Below are positions 36,640 to 45,273 of a DNA stretch of 64,000 nt, piece by piece (position 1 is the stretch's first letter; the number at the start of each line of letters is the position of its first letter). This DNA is from Cyclobacteriaceae bacterium (GTDB lineage Bacteria > Bacteroidota > Bacteroidia > Cytophagales > Cyclobacteriaceae). The stretch is taken from the NCBI GenBank assembly GCA_028284125.1, contig JANQSI010000008.1, positions 372,001 through 436,000 of the forward strand, read 5' to 3'. The notes below the pieces were generated by a model. That model was not told where the DNA came from, did not search any database, and saw nothing but the letters and a program-made list of their open reading frames with translations. A program made the translations under genes and the position numbers.

Positions 36640-37071
36640 TTAAAGTGGTTCTGATTCTTCTTTAAGTTCTTCTTTGGCCTTATTAATTTTTGTCAACTCC
36701 AGTGCATAGGATTGTCCTTCGTTTAGTCCTGAACCTATCATCATCAGCGCACGTCTGGTTTCTTCCAAGGCTCTTTCTGGATCTTCGATTGCAAACGGGT
36801 CTTTTTCAGACTCTTGCAATACGAGAGCCGCTGTGATTAATCCTACAGCAACTGTTGCTGCCGCTGAAAACCATGTCCTTCTTGAGTTTTTCTTCACCTT
36901 TGGCTCAAACGTTACTTCCTGTTCTTTTTTTAAAAACCTGAAGTAGTCTGACTCCTTTGAAAGTGCTGGATTGCTCTTGAAATGAGCCTTTACTCTTTTT
37001 TCTTCTTCAAGAGTCGTTTCTCCATTCCAATACTTTTCAATCAGCTGTTCAATTGGCGATTCCATAGGCAT
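36640..37071 (-). CDS. Putative anti-sigma factor
   Basis: A 143-residue protein with a soluble N-terminal part (PIEQLIEKYWNGETTLEEEKRV), one membrane helix (about residues 67-86) and a short periplasmic tail. The N-terminal pattern matches the small anti-sigma proteins that accompany ECF sigma genes in Bacteroidota. It overlaps the sigma gene by 23 bases, the usual coupled arrangement. It would hold the sigma factor at the membrane until an envelope signal releases it. Confidence 0.7.
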   Translation of the reverse strand: MPMESPIEQLIEKYWNGETTLEEEKRVKAHFKSNPALSKESDYFRFLKKEQEVTFEPKVKKNSRRTWFSAAATVAVGLITAALVLQESEKDPFAIEDPERALEETRRALMMIGSGLNEGQSYALELTKINKAKEELKEESEPL

Positions 37072-37558
37072 CTATTTTTTGCATGGCATCCTTTACTTTT
37101 TTTCGCGCCCTGTGAATGTTGACTTTCACATCACTTTCAGTCAGTTCGCATGTCTCCGCTATCTCTTGGTAGCTCAATTCCTCCACCTCTCGAAGGTGAA
37201 AGACCTCACGTTGCTTTTTAGGAAGTGTATCTAAAACACCTTTCAGCCAATCCATTTGGTCTGTGTTGATGGCTTGCTGATCTGCAGGATTCGAAACTTG
37301 TAAATTCACAACTTTCTCATCCAGATCTGTGTACCTGTCCCTTCGCAACATTTCAATACATCTGTTTCTCACGATCCGAAAAGCCCATGCATTGGCTTTC
37401 TCGATTTTCGAAAGATCATTCCGAATGTTCCAAATTTTTGCCAAACAATCCTGGACAACATCTCGTGCTGTTTCCGGCTCATGAACGATGGACAGTGCAT
37501 ACCTGTACATACCATCGGAGGCCGGAATGATTAGTTCGTTGTATAATTTGGTAGACAT
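37049..37558 (-). CDS. ECF RNA polymerase sigma factor
   Basis: A 169-residue ECF (group IV) sigma factor. Region 2 includes YRYALSIVHEPETARDVVQDCLAKIW and region 4 is a clear helix-turn-helix (LPKKQREVFHLREVEELSYQEIAE with LTESDVKVNIHRARKKV). The chosen Met gives a standard N terminus. An upstream Met would add a low-complexity leader overlapping the promoter-like sequence. It overlaps the anti-sigma gene and is divergent from the pentapeptide-repeat gene, a likely target. Confidence 0.9.
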   Translation of the reverse strand: MSTKLYNELIIPASDGMYRYALSIVHEPETARDVVQDCLAKIWNIRNDLSKIEKANAWAFRIVRNRCIEMLRRDRYTDLDEKVVNLQVSNPADQQAINTDQMDWLKGVLDTLPKKQREVFHLREVEELSYQEIAETCELTESDVKVNIHRARKKVKDAMQKIDAYGIAN

Positions 37559-37568
37559 TCGGAGAGAT

Positions 37569-37594
37569 GACGCGGATGTACTTGAAAAGTTACA
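37569..37594 (-). promoter_or_regulatory. Candidate ECF-type promoter upstream of the sigma gene
   Basis: Read on the minus strand: TGTAAC, 16 bases, then CGTC, a spacing and pair of motifs usual for autoregulated ECF promoters. It ends about ten bases before the sigma ATG. It is inference from motifs only. Confidence 0.35.
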
Positions 37595-37792
37595 CAAAGG
37601 CGCAATCAAAAGGAAAAAAGTGTTACTGGACTCTTAGATGAGAATTATATAGAATAAACAAGGGCGGAGAAAAAAAGAGAAAAAGAATTGTAATAATTCT
37701 GTAACCACAACTACTAATTGAAGTAATTAGAGTGACGATGCAACTTTTTTAGATTTAAAACATCTATATACTAAACCTGAAACAATAAAGAC

Positions 37793-38527
37793 ATGAACGC
37801 AACTAAATCCATATCAACTGCAAGCCGGATCATCATGATCATCATGCTTGGTGTCTTTTCGCTAAGAGCTGCGATGGCGCAAACAGTAAGTGCCCAAAAA
37901 ATTATGGATGAAATAAAAGATGGAAAGGACATTTCTTATGAGAATGTAACCATCACCGGAGAACTTGATTTCACTTACATGGATTGGAAAATTGATGATC
38001 TACCAAGAAGATCAAGATGGTGGAACAATTCTTCAAACGAAGTGGATGAGCGAATAGAGGTGAGTGTTTCGTTTGTGAATTGCACGTTTGAAGATGATGT
38101 ATTGGCCTACATTCATGAGGACAACTCGGGTTATACTTTCACTGCGGACTTTGAAAGAGATGTGACGTTCAAAAATTGTGAATTCACTCGTAGAGCTATG
38201 TTCAAGTATTCAGAATTCGATAATGATGTGACTTTTGAAGGAACAAAATTCAGAAGAGAGTCAACTTTCAAATACGCTGAATTCGATGACTTTGCAAACT
38301 TCGCGAGCACGACTTTCAATGATGATGCGATTTTTAAGTACACTGATTTTGATCAGGGAGTGTCTTTTGAAAATGCAATTTTTGAAGAGTCACTTAATAT
38401 TAAATACCTCGAAGTAAGAGGTGATTTTAACATCAAAGACATGGAAGTGGATGATGAGATTGATGCCAAATACACGTCGATAAATGGTAGAAGTTTCACC
38501 AACTACCTTTTGAAGAACAGAAATTAA
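37793..38527 (+). CDS. Secreted pentapeptide-repeat protein
   Basis: A 244-residue exported protein with a signal peptide (ending near AMAQ). From about residue 85 it is built from repeated pentapeptides with phenylalanine at the fixed position (FERDVTFKNCEFTRR, SEFDNDVTFEGTKF and further copies), so it should form a right-handed four-sided beta-helix. Most pentapeptide-repeat proteins are cytoplasmic, so the signal peptide is notable. It is divergent from the ECF sigma gene, and a TGTAAC motif lies in front of it near 37701, so sigma control is possible. A terminator follows. Confidence 0.85.
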   Translation: MNATKSISTASRIIMIIMLGVFSLRAAMAQTVSAQKIMDEIKDGKDISYENVTITGELDFTYMDWKIDDLPRRSRWWNNSSNEVDERIEVSVSFVNCTFEDDVLAYIHEDNSGYTFTADFERDVTFKNCEFTRRAMFKYSEFDNDVTFEGTKFRRESTFKYAEFDDFANFASTTFNDDAIFKYTDFDQGVSFENAIFEESLNIKYLEVRGDFNIKDMEVDDEIDAKYTSINGRSFTNYLLKNRN

Positions 38528-38555
38528 TTCTCTTCATATATATCAATTCGTGACA

Positions 38556-38596
38556 AACCCTTGTCTTCCATTGGAGCCAGGGGTTTTCGCTTTTTA
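38556..38596 (+). terminator. Intrinsic terminator after the pentapeptide-repeat gene
   Basis: Stem AACCCTTG / CAGGGGTT (8 bp, one G-U) with a loop that can pair further inside (TCC / GGA), then TTTTCGCTTTTT. Confidence 0.7.
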
Positions 38597-38598
38597 GG

Positions 38599-39213
38599 CT
38601 ATTCCTTTGGTTGATAAATTGCTGGCAATTCAAAGATTGATTCTTCAATCATAGGGTCCAGTTCTATTTTAGTGGCGGTAGAAATAATGTTGACTTCTCC
38701 TAACTGACTAATTCGCTTCAAGACCAATCCGTTCCAGACCCACATTTGTTTAAGTGACTTACTCTCAAAAGTCCATACCTGACACGTTTTTCCCAGAAGT
38801 AAAGAATCTGATTGGTAGGTTCCACCCAGGTTAAACAAAATGGATTCAGATGCTTGTTGTGGTGTAGAATTTTGAGCTTGACTTGTCCATCTAATATCAG
38901 CTCTTTTTCTGTAAGTTGAATCATTATGGTTGATTCTGTAAGTCGTTCCGCCATCAGAAATTTCGTGCAATTGTTGAGTCCTTTCAGCTCCATAGAGTTC
39001 AAACTGCATAGAAAGTTTTCGAAGACTTCTCCAGCCAAAGCGATCGAAAATGAAAACCTCTTCTCCAGCGGCATCACCGGATATTTCATAGTTGATAGAT
39101 CCCTTTTCCAGTGAGTACTTTTTAAGACCATTATCTATCAGGTCTTGAGATGTTTGCTCTTGACAAAAGGAAATTAAAGGTTGGATTAACAGGAGAATGA
39201 GAAGCTTCCGCAT
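38599..39213 (-). CDS. Secreted protein, LolA/DUF4412-like, unknown
   Basis: A 204-residue exported protein with a signal peptide ending near SFCQ. The mature part is a half-barrel pattern: SLEKGSINYEISGDAAGEEVFIFDRFG, TYRINHNDSTYRKRADIRW and a C-terminal ATKIELDPMIEESIFELP, which resembles the outer-membrane lipoprotein-chaperone-like fold of LolA or DUF4412 proteins. No catalytic residue is evident. It lies 18 bases after the deiodinase-like gene on the same strand and may be co-transcribed with it. Confidence 0.6.
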   Translation of the reverse strand: MRKLLILLLIQPLISFCQEQTSQDLIDNGLKKYSLEKGSINYEISGDAAGEEVFIFDRFGWRSLRKLSMQFELYGAERTQQLHEISDGGTTYRINHNDSTYRKRADIRWTSQAQNSTPQQASESILFNLGGTYQSDSLLLGKTCQVWTFESKSLKQMWVWNGLVLKRISQLGEVNIISTATKIELDPMIEESIFELPAIYQPKE

Positions 39214-39231
39214 AGTGAAAATTAAAGTTGT

Positions 39232-39912
39232 TTATTCATAGAAAACGGCTACCTCGTCCAATTCTTTTCTTTTTAGGTCAGGAACATAAACTTCATCTTT
39301 CGGGTATCCAATGGGTAGAAGTAGATATGGTCGCTCATTTTCTGGTCGCTTTAAGATCTTGGTGAGAAAATTCATAGGCGAGGGAGTATGTGTCAAGGTT
39401 ACAAGTCCGGCTTTGTGAATAGCCGAAATGATCATGCCACATGCAATTCCGACTGATTCATTCACATAATAGTTGTTGTGTTTTTCCCCATCAATCATTT
39501 CGTATACGCGCTTGAAAATAATAATGATCCATGGAGCCTCTTCAATAAAGGGTTTGTTCCAATCTGTACCAATTGGTTTTAAATCGTCAATCCACCGATC
39601 ACTCATTCGACCATGGTAACTGTCATACTCTTCTTTTTCTGCGGCTTTTCTAATTTCTTTTTTCAAGTCGGGGTTGGAAATAGCACAGAAGGTCCACGGC
39701 TGTTTGTGAGCACCAGAGGGAGCAGTTGAACCGGCCATGATTAAGTTTTCAATTACTTTTCTTGAAATGGGCTTGTCGGAAATATCTCTAACCGTCCTTC
39801 TTTCATCCAACCAATCATGAAATGCTAAACTTCTCTTTTCTACTTCATCCAGTTTGTATGTGTCCCTTTTATAAGCCACGTGAGGGAAACCATTAATTTC
39901 CTTTTTTTCCAT
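39232..39912 (-). CDS. Iodotyrosine deiodinase-like nitroreductase
   Basis: A 226-residue FMN flavoprotein of the nitroreductase superfamily, closest in pattern to iodotyrosine deiodinase (IYD), which reductively removes iodine from mono- and di-iodotyrosine. FMN-binding segments are ERRTVRDIS and GSTAPSGAHKQPWTF. The triad that holds the zwitterion of the iodotyrosine in human IYD (Glu157, Tyr161, Lys182) is present here as Glu95, Tyr99 and Lys120, with the flanking RMSDRWIDDLK and LLPIGYPKDEVYVPDLKRK also matching IYD. The Met used begins MEKKEINGF; 17 residues more are possible upstream. It has no membrane anchor, unlike mammalian IYD, as in other bacterial forms. Confidence 0.82.
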   Translation of the reverse strand: MEKKEINGFPHVAYKRDTYKLDEVEKRSLAFHDWLDERRTVRDISDKPISRKVIENLIMAGSTAPSGAHKQPWTFCAISNPDLKKEIRKAAEKEEYDSYHGRMSDRWIDDLKPIGTDWNKPFIEEAPWIIIIFKRVYEMIDGEKHNNYYVNESVGIACGMIISAIHKAGLVTLTHTPSPMNFLTKILKRPENERPYLLLPIGYPKDEVYVPDLKRKELDEVAVFYE

Positions 39913-39917
39913 GAGTA

Positions 39918-39925
39918 CAATTATA
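39918..39925 (-). promoter_or_regulatory. -7-like box before the deiodinase gene
   Basis: Read on the minus strand TATAATTG, 7 of 8 matches to TAnnTTTG, ending five bases before the chosen ATG. It also supports that ATG over the longer start. Confidence 0.3.
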
Positions 39926-40021
39926 ATCCAACTGACGCAACCGCAGATCTTAAAATCGAGCATAGATGTGATTATTCAAAATGACTTAAATTCACATCCT
40001 CTTTAAAATCAACCACTTAGT

Positions 40022-41653
40022 ATGAAAAAAATAGGCCTTTTATTGGTTATCTCATGTGTCATTTATTCTTGTTCAACTGGAAGTGAAGTTACTAAGGCAA
40101 GCGTATCTGAACAGTCTCTGAAATCCCACATCGAAGTACTTTCGTCAGATGATTTTTTAGGAAGAAAACCATTTACAGATGGAGAAACCAAAACGATTAA
40201 TTACCTGAGGGAACAGTTTGAAACGATAGGGTTGGAGCCCGGTAATGGGAATTCCTATTTTCAAGAGGTGCCTATGGTCGAGTTAACTGCTTTGCCTTCG
40301 GAGACAATGACAATAAGTGGAGGTAAATCTGATGTGGTTCTTAATGTTTCAGAAGATTTCGTAGCCTATACTGAAAAGGTAGAAGCATTGTCGAGTATTG
40401 AATCATCTGAGCTAGTTTTTGCTGGATATGGAATTGTAGCTCCCGAATATGGATGGAATGATTATGAAGGGTTGGATGTGAAAGGAAAAACAGTGGTTGT
40501 TTTGGTTAACGATCCAGGATTTGCTTCAGGAGATTCTACCTTTTTCAAAGGCGAGACCATGACCTATTATGGAAGATGGACCTATAAATATGAAGAGGCT
40601 GCCCGACAAGGCGCTGCAGGTTGTCTAATCATCCATGAAACAGTGCCTGCAGGTTATCCTTGGTTAGTCGTACGCAACTCATGGTCGGGTGCCAGTCTTT
40701 ACCTGGATAGTTCGAATGATAGTTTTCAAAGTGACATTATAGGCTGGATTACCAGAGACGCTGCTATCAAGATTTTTGAGGCTTCTGGTAAAGACATGAA
40801 AAATTATGGAGAAATGTCAAGAAGTCGGGACTTTAAGCCATTCAGCCTGGGATTGAATGCCACAGTTTCGGTTGCTAATGAGATTAAAAGAGATGTATCC
40901 AAAAATGTCATTGCGAAAATTACAGGGTCAAAAAAACCGGATGAATACATTATATATTCAGCGCACTGGGACCATCTGGGAATAGGACCTGCGATAGCAA
41001 GTGATTCGATTTACAATGGCGCACATGATAACGCCACGGGTATTGCCACTATGCTTGGAATTGCCGAAGCATTTTCAAAATCCACTCCACCAGAACGGAC
41101 GGTTATTTTTCTTGCCGTGACAGCAGAAGAACAAGGATTGCTCGGTTCAAAACATTACGCGGAAAACCCGATTTATCCTGTTGAAAAAACGGTAGCGAAC
41201 ATCAATATGGATGGAATCACCTATATAGGTCCAATGAAGGACCTGACAATCATTGGATATGGTCAATCTGAACTTGAAGATCTGGCTGAAGAACTCGCCA
41301 AAGAACAAGGACGATACATTATTCCGGACCAGGAATCTGGGAAGGGATATTTCTTTCGATCGGATCATTTCAATTTCGCTAAGGTGGGAATCCCCGCACT
41401 TTACGCTTCCGGATCTTACGAACATATGTCCAAGGGAGTCGAATTTTATAAGGAAAAAAATCTGGAATACTTAAGCACACAATATCATCGTCCTCAAGAT
41501 GAGTATGATCCTGAAACTTGGGTTTTTGATGGAATGGCTTTAGATGGACAATTGATGTACAATGTTGGTTGGCGACTTGCAAATTCTGAGATTTGGCCAA
41601 GATGGAAAGAAGGGTCTGAATTCAAAGCAATCCGCGAATCTGGATCAAACTAA
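40022..41653 (+). CDS. M28-family metallopeptidase, lipoprotein
   Basis: A 543-residue exported zinc aminopeptidase of the M28 family. A lipobox (YSC, Cys17) follows the signal sequence. A protease-associated insert occupies about residues 130-270, and the catalytic part shows the metal ligands in SAHWDHLG, GAHDNATG and VTAEEQGLLGS, with NMDGITYIG and FFRSDHFNFAK after them. It would trim peptides in the periplasm or at the cell surface. It heads a plus-strand series with an exported RidA and DinB and M20 proteins. Confidence 0.9.
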   Translation: MKKIGLLLVISCVIYSCSTGSEVTKASVSEQSLKSHIEVLSSDDFLGRKPFTDGETKTINYLREQFETIGLEPGNGNSYFQEVPMVELTALPSETMTISGGKSDVVLNVSEDFVAYTEKVEALSSIESSELVFAGYGIVAPEYGWNDYEGLDVKGKTVVVLVNDPGFASGDSTFFKGETMTYYGRWTYKYEEAARQGAAGCLIIHETVPAGYPWLVVRNSWSGASLYLDSSNDSFQSDIIGWITRDAAIKIFEASGKDMKNYGEMSRSRDFKPFSLGLNATVSVANEIKRDVSKNVIAKITGSKKPDEYIIYSAHWDHLGIGPAIASDSIYNGAHDNATGIATMLGIAEAFSKSTPPERTVIFLAVTAEEQGLLGSKHYAENPIYPVEKTVANINMDGITYIGPMKDLTIIGYGQSELEDLAEELAKEQGRYIIPDQESGKGYFFRSDHFNFAKVGIPALYASGSYEHMSKGVEFYKEKNLEYLSTQYHRPQDEYDPETWVFDGMALDGQLMYNVGWRLANSEIWPRWKEGSEFKAIRESGSN

Positions 41654-41674
41654 AAAGAAACAAAACCTATAATT

Positions 41675-42235
41675 ATGAAGAACCTAATCATTTTTGGAAT
41701 CCTTGGATTTATCGCTTTATCATGTACTCAAAATCAGCCTGCCGAAAACGCAGCTGTTGAAGAACTGTATGATTATGACGTAGAAGAGCGAGTGGCTTCT
41801 ATGGGCATTACGTTGACTGATCCACCAGCGCCTGTGGCGAATTATGTTAACTCAGTCCGGACGGGAAATTTGGTATTTATGGCTGGAAAAGGCCCAAGCA
41901 AACCTGAAGGAGGTTATGTAGCAGGCAAATTGGGAGCTGATCTAACCATAGAAGAAGGATACGAAGCTGGAAGATTGGTTGCAATCGCTCAACTTTCTGC
42001 GCTCAAAGCTGAGATTGGAGATTTGAATAAAGTAGTTCGAATCGTTAAAGTTCTCGGTATGGTGAACAGTGCTCCTGATTTTGGGGATCAGCCGGAAGTT
42101 GTCAACGGCTTTTCTGACACAATGGTTGAAGTTTTTGGAGATCGAGGAAAGCATGCACGAGCTGCTGTTGGGATGGGGGCTTTACCACGAAACATCGCCA
42201 TAGAAGTTGAAATGATTGTGGAAGTTCAAGACTAG
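41675..42235 (+). CDS. Exported RidA/YjgF-type protein
   Basis: A 186-residue protein with a signal peptide and probable lipobox (ALSC, Cys17) followed by a RidA domain (about residues 55-184): SVRTGNLVFMAGKGP, a GKLGADLTIEEGYEAGR helix start, and the substrate-binding arginine in HARAAVGMGALP. RidA hydrolyses reactive imines and enamines from PLP enzymes in the cytoplasm; an exported version is unusual, though such proteins occur in Bacteroidota. It follows the M28 gene by 21 bases. Confidence 0.85.
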   Translation: MKNLIIFGILGFIALSCTQNQPAENAAVEELYDYDVEERVASMGITLTDPPAPVANYVNSVRTGNLVFMAGKGPSKPEGGYVAGKLGADLTIEEGYEAGRLVAIAQLSALKAEIGDLNKVVRIVKVLGMVNSAPDFGDQPEVVNGFSDTMVEVFGDRGKHARAAVGMGALPRNIAIEVEMIVEVQD

Positions 42236-42237
42236 AA

Positions 42238-42756
42238 ATGGAGTTTTCTTTAGAAGAGTCAATTTCAATATTAAAAAGAACACCAAGTACCATTCGAAGT
42301 GTTCTCCAAGATTTACCAGAAAAATGGACGCATCAAAATGAAGGTCCAGATACGTGGAGCCCATTTGATGTAGTTGGTCATTTAATCCATGGAGAGAAAA
42401 CGGATTGGATTCCAAGAACGAAAATCATTCTCTTCGAAGAAGATAAACACTTCATTCCTTTTGATCGATTTGCCCAATTCAAGGAAAGCGGCGGCAAAAC
42501 AATGGAAGACCTACTCATTGAATTTGAAATCCTTCGAGAGCGGAACATTAAAGAGCTAATAGCACTTAATCTTGAAGAAAGAGATTTTGATAAGCATGGT
42601 ATACATCCGGAGTTTGGCGAGGTGACATTAAAACAATTGTTGGCCGCATGGGTGGTCCATGATTTAGGTCATATTGTACAAATCAATAGAGTGATGGCAA
42701 AGCAATACAAGGAGGAAGCTGGACCCTGGCCTAAGTATTTGGCAGTCTTGAATTGA
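42238..42756 (+). CDS. DinB-family metal-binding protein
   Basis: A 172-residue protein with a four-helix DinB fold. The metal-binding histidines are present: His48 in DVVGHLIHGEK and the pair near residue 143 in WVVHDLGHIVQINRVM. DinB proteins act as thiol-dependent transferases or metal-binding proteins of uncertain role; no partner is evident. It begins two bases after the RidA stop. Confidence 0.85.
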   Translation: MEFSLEESISILKRTPSTIRSVLQDLPEKWTHQNEGPDTWSPFDVVGHLIHGEKTDWIPRTKIILFEEDKHFIPFDRFAQFKESGGKTMEDLLIEFEILRERNIKELIALNLEERDFDKHGIHPEFGEVTLKQLLAAWVVHDLGHIVQINRVMAKQYKEEAGPWPKYLAVLN

Positions 42757-42808
42757 TGATTTTTTTCCTCTAAATAGTATCTTACTGTTCCAACCAACAT
42801 CCTAAGTA

Positions 42809-44248
42809 ATGAAAGCTAGATTGTTAATTACGATTTGCTCCATTTTTTTAATTGGAGCTACAACAGCTCAGAAAAAACCTCCTTTTCTTGGTAAAAAACA
42901 AACCATCATAAAATCACTAGAGGGGAAGTTTGAAGAACTTACGACTCTGAGTAACAAAATTTGGTCATTTGAGGAAGTAGCATTTCAAGAACACCAATCT
43001 GCTGACGCCTTAATCAAGTATGCCGAATCCAATGGGTTTACTGTGAAAAAAGGAGTCGGAGAAATTCCAACGGCTTTTGTTGCAGAATACGGATCAGGTG
43101 CTCCGATCATAGGCATTATGGGCGAGTTTGATGCCTTACCTGGATTGTCTCAAAAACCAGTTCCTTATAAAGATCCTCTGAACGAAGGCTCTGCCGGACA
43201 TGGTTGTGGTCATAACCTTTTTGGCGTTGCTTCACTTGGAGCAGCAACGGTTATCAAAGAATTGATAGAAAGCGGCCAACTTGAAGGGACCGTTCGCTTT
43301 TATGGAACTCCCGCCGAAGAGAAATATTTTGGAAAACTTTGGATGATTCGCGCTGGAGTTTTTGACGATGTAGACGTGATGATGGATTGGCATCCAAGTG
43401 CAGAGACCAAAGCCAATGTTCAGAGTTCGCTAGCCTTAGTAGATTTCATGGTCGAATTTACTGGTCAAGCGGCACACGCTTCTTCCGATCCATGGAATGG
43501 TAGAAGTGCTTCCGATGCGCTGGAATTATATACTACTGGAATTAACTACTACCGCGAACATGTGAAACCAACGGTGAGGATCCATTATCACATTCAAGAC
43601 GGAGGTAAAGTGGTAAATGTGGTTCCGGATTATTCTAGAATTTGGACTCGAGTCCGGGATACCAGAAGAGATGGGATGGAAGTCGTTTGGAAGCAAGTAG
43701 AGCGAATTGCTGAAGGTGCCGCCATAATGGCCAATGTGGATTATGAAATAAATCTTATTTCCGGTGTTCATGAGATCGTAGTGAACAGAACAGGAGGTGA
43801 GCGACTTCAGAAAAATCTGGAATACCTTGGGGTAATCGACTATACAAATGAGGAAGATGATTTCGCGAAAAGTATTCAGAAAGCTACAGGAAAGTCAGAA
43901 ATAGGATTGGATATGCAGATCAGACCACTGGAAGAGACATTGGAACATCCATCCGGCGGGTCTACAGATGTTGGAGATGTCAGCTGGTTGGTACCAACCA
44001 TAAGATTGAGTGTTACGACTGCTCCAAAAGGCACACCTTGGCACAGTTGGGCGGTTGCAGCTTGTGGTGGAATGTCGATTGGTCATAAAGGGATGGTGTA
44101 TGCTTCCAAGGCCCTGGCAATGACAATGGTAGATCTATTTGAAGATGAAAAATTGAGAACTGCTGTTAAGGACGAATTCAAAGAAAGAGTTGGAGATTAT
44201 GTTTACAAAGGAATTGTTCCGGATGGCCCACCTCCAATAAATGAGTAA
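42809..44248 (+). CDS. M20-family amidohydrolase (AbgB-like), exported
   Basis: A 479-residue exported zinc hydrolase. A signal peptide ends near TTAQ, and the M20 metal site is present: GHGCGHN with the metal ligands, then TPAEEKYFGK, and MMDWHPSA. The match is to the aminobenzoyl-glutamate/amino-acid amidase branch that removes acyl groups from amino acids. It sits downstream of the M28, RidA and DinB genes with a 52-base gap. Substrate not predicted. Confidence 0.88.
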   Translation: MKARLLITICSIFLIGATTAQKKPPFLGKKQTIIKSLEGKFEELTTLSNKIWSFEEVAFQEHQSADALIKYAESNGFTVKKGVGEIPTAFVAEYGSGAPIIGIMGEFDALPGLSQKPVPYKDPLNEGSAGHGCGHNLFGVASLGAATVIKELIESGQLEGTVRFYGTPAEEKYFGKLWMIRAGVFDDVDVMMDWHPSAETKANVQSSLALVDFMVEFTGQAAHASSDPWNGRSASDALELYTTGINYYREHVKPTVRIHYHIQDGGKVVNVVPDYSRIWTRVRDTRRDGMEVVWKQVERIAEGAAIMANVDYEINLISGVHEIVVNRTGGERLQKNLEYLGVIDYTNEEDDFAKSIQKATGKSEIGLDMQIRPLEETLEHPSGGSTDVGDVSWLVPTIRLSVTTAPKGTPWHSWAVAACGGMSIGHKGMVYASKALAMTMVDLFEDEKLRTAVKDEFKERVGDYVYKGIVPDGPPPINE

Positions 44249-44348
44249 ATGACCAAGGTTATTTTCATCAGTTAATCAGTTGATTTTTATCAAAGCGATC
44301 TGAATTAATGTTCCATTTCCTTAAATTGAGTATCAATAAATCCGAACC

Positions 44349-45194
44349 ATGAAAAAAATACTAGTACCATACGATTTTTCCAAAGTAGCTGAACACGCAC
44401 TTGATTTTGCTTGTCAAATAGCGACAAAGGCAGAATGTGATATTCGACTGCTCAATGTCATAGAACATCCCACGGCTGATTCATTTCGAACACTCGGAAT
44501 CCAGGATCTTGATCCAATGGAGCAAGTGTATATCAAGCAAATGATTGAGAAAGTGAAAGAGAAGCTTGAAGCGGCTATTTCAGATGCTAATTACACTGAT
44601 AGCAAAATGTCCTATAAAATTCAATTGGGAAATCCTTTTCATAACATCATCGACGAGATTGTTGAGGAAAATGTGGATCTGGTCATCATGGGTACTGAAG
44701 GTGCTGACGGGCTCAACGAATTCTTTGTTGGTTCCAATGCAGAGAAAGTGGTTAGAAAAGCATCGTGTCCGGTGATCACGATTCAGAATAAATGTGAATT
44801 AGAGCCAATCGAAAAAATCGTTTTTGCTTCTGATTTTATTCATACACATGATGATTTCATCGAGCAGTTGAAGGACCTTCAATCCATGTTCTCGTCACAA
44901 TTGAATATTGTAAAAATCAATACACCAGCGAGCTTTACTTCAACGCGACATGACACCAAGCAAATGGAGGAGTTTGTAGAGAAATATGGCATTGAGAACT
45001 ACACCATAGAAATATATAATTACAAGAACGAGGAAGATGGTATCCGTTTCTATGCTGAAGATATTAGTGCAGATATGATTGCGCTTGGAACACATAAGAG
45101 AAGCGGAATAGGTCATTTTCTAGCAGGAAGCATAGCTGAAATGGTGGTCAATCATTCTGATATACCAGTTTGGACTAGCCATCTCAAAGATTAA
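44349..45194 (+). CDS. Tandem universal-stress-protein domain protein
   Basis: A 281-residue protein made of two Usp domains (about 1-145 and 150-281). Both carry the ATP-binding glycine pattern: VIMGTEGADG with FVGSNAEKV, and LGTHKRSGIG with LAGSIAEMV. This suggests ATP binding in both halves. Tandem Usp proteins are general stress or regulatory proteins of the cytoplasm. A terminator follows. Confidence 0.9.
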   Translation: MKKILVPYDFSKVAEHALDFACQIATKAECDIRLLNVIEHPTADSFRTLGIQDLDPMEQVYIKQMIEKVKEKLEAAISDANYTDSKMSYKIQLGNPFHNIIDEIVEENVDLVIMGTEGADGLNEFFVGSNAEKVVRKASCPVITIQNKCELEPIEKIVFASDFIHTHDDFIEQLKDLQSMFSSQLNIVKINTPASFTSTRHDTKQMEEFVEKYGIENYTIEIYNYKNEEDGIRFYAEDISADMIALGTHKRSGIGHFLAGSIAEMVVNHSDIPVWTSHLKD

Positions 45195-45217
45195 GAAAGC
45201 ACTAAAAGAATTGACTA

Positions 45218-45249
45218 AGCCTCTGATATTCAGGGGCTTTTTTATTTCT
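45218..45249 (+). terminator. Intrinsic terminator after the Usp gene
   Basis: A 10-bp stem (AAGCCTCTGA / TCAGGGGCTT, one G-U) around TAT, followed by TTTATTTCTT. Confidence 0.8.
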
Positions 45250-45257
45250 TAATTTTG
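45250..45257 (+). promoter_or_regulatory. -7 promoter box before the TraB/GumN gene
   Basis: TAATTTTG, a full match to the Bacteroidota -7 consensus, 16 bases before the start. No matching TTTG is visible at the right distance upstream, where the terminator stem lies. Confidence 0.35.
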
Positions 45258-45273
45258 CGATGTAATAAAATGT

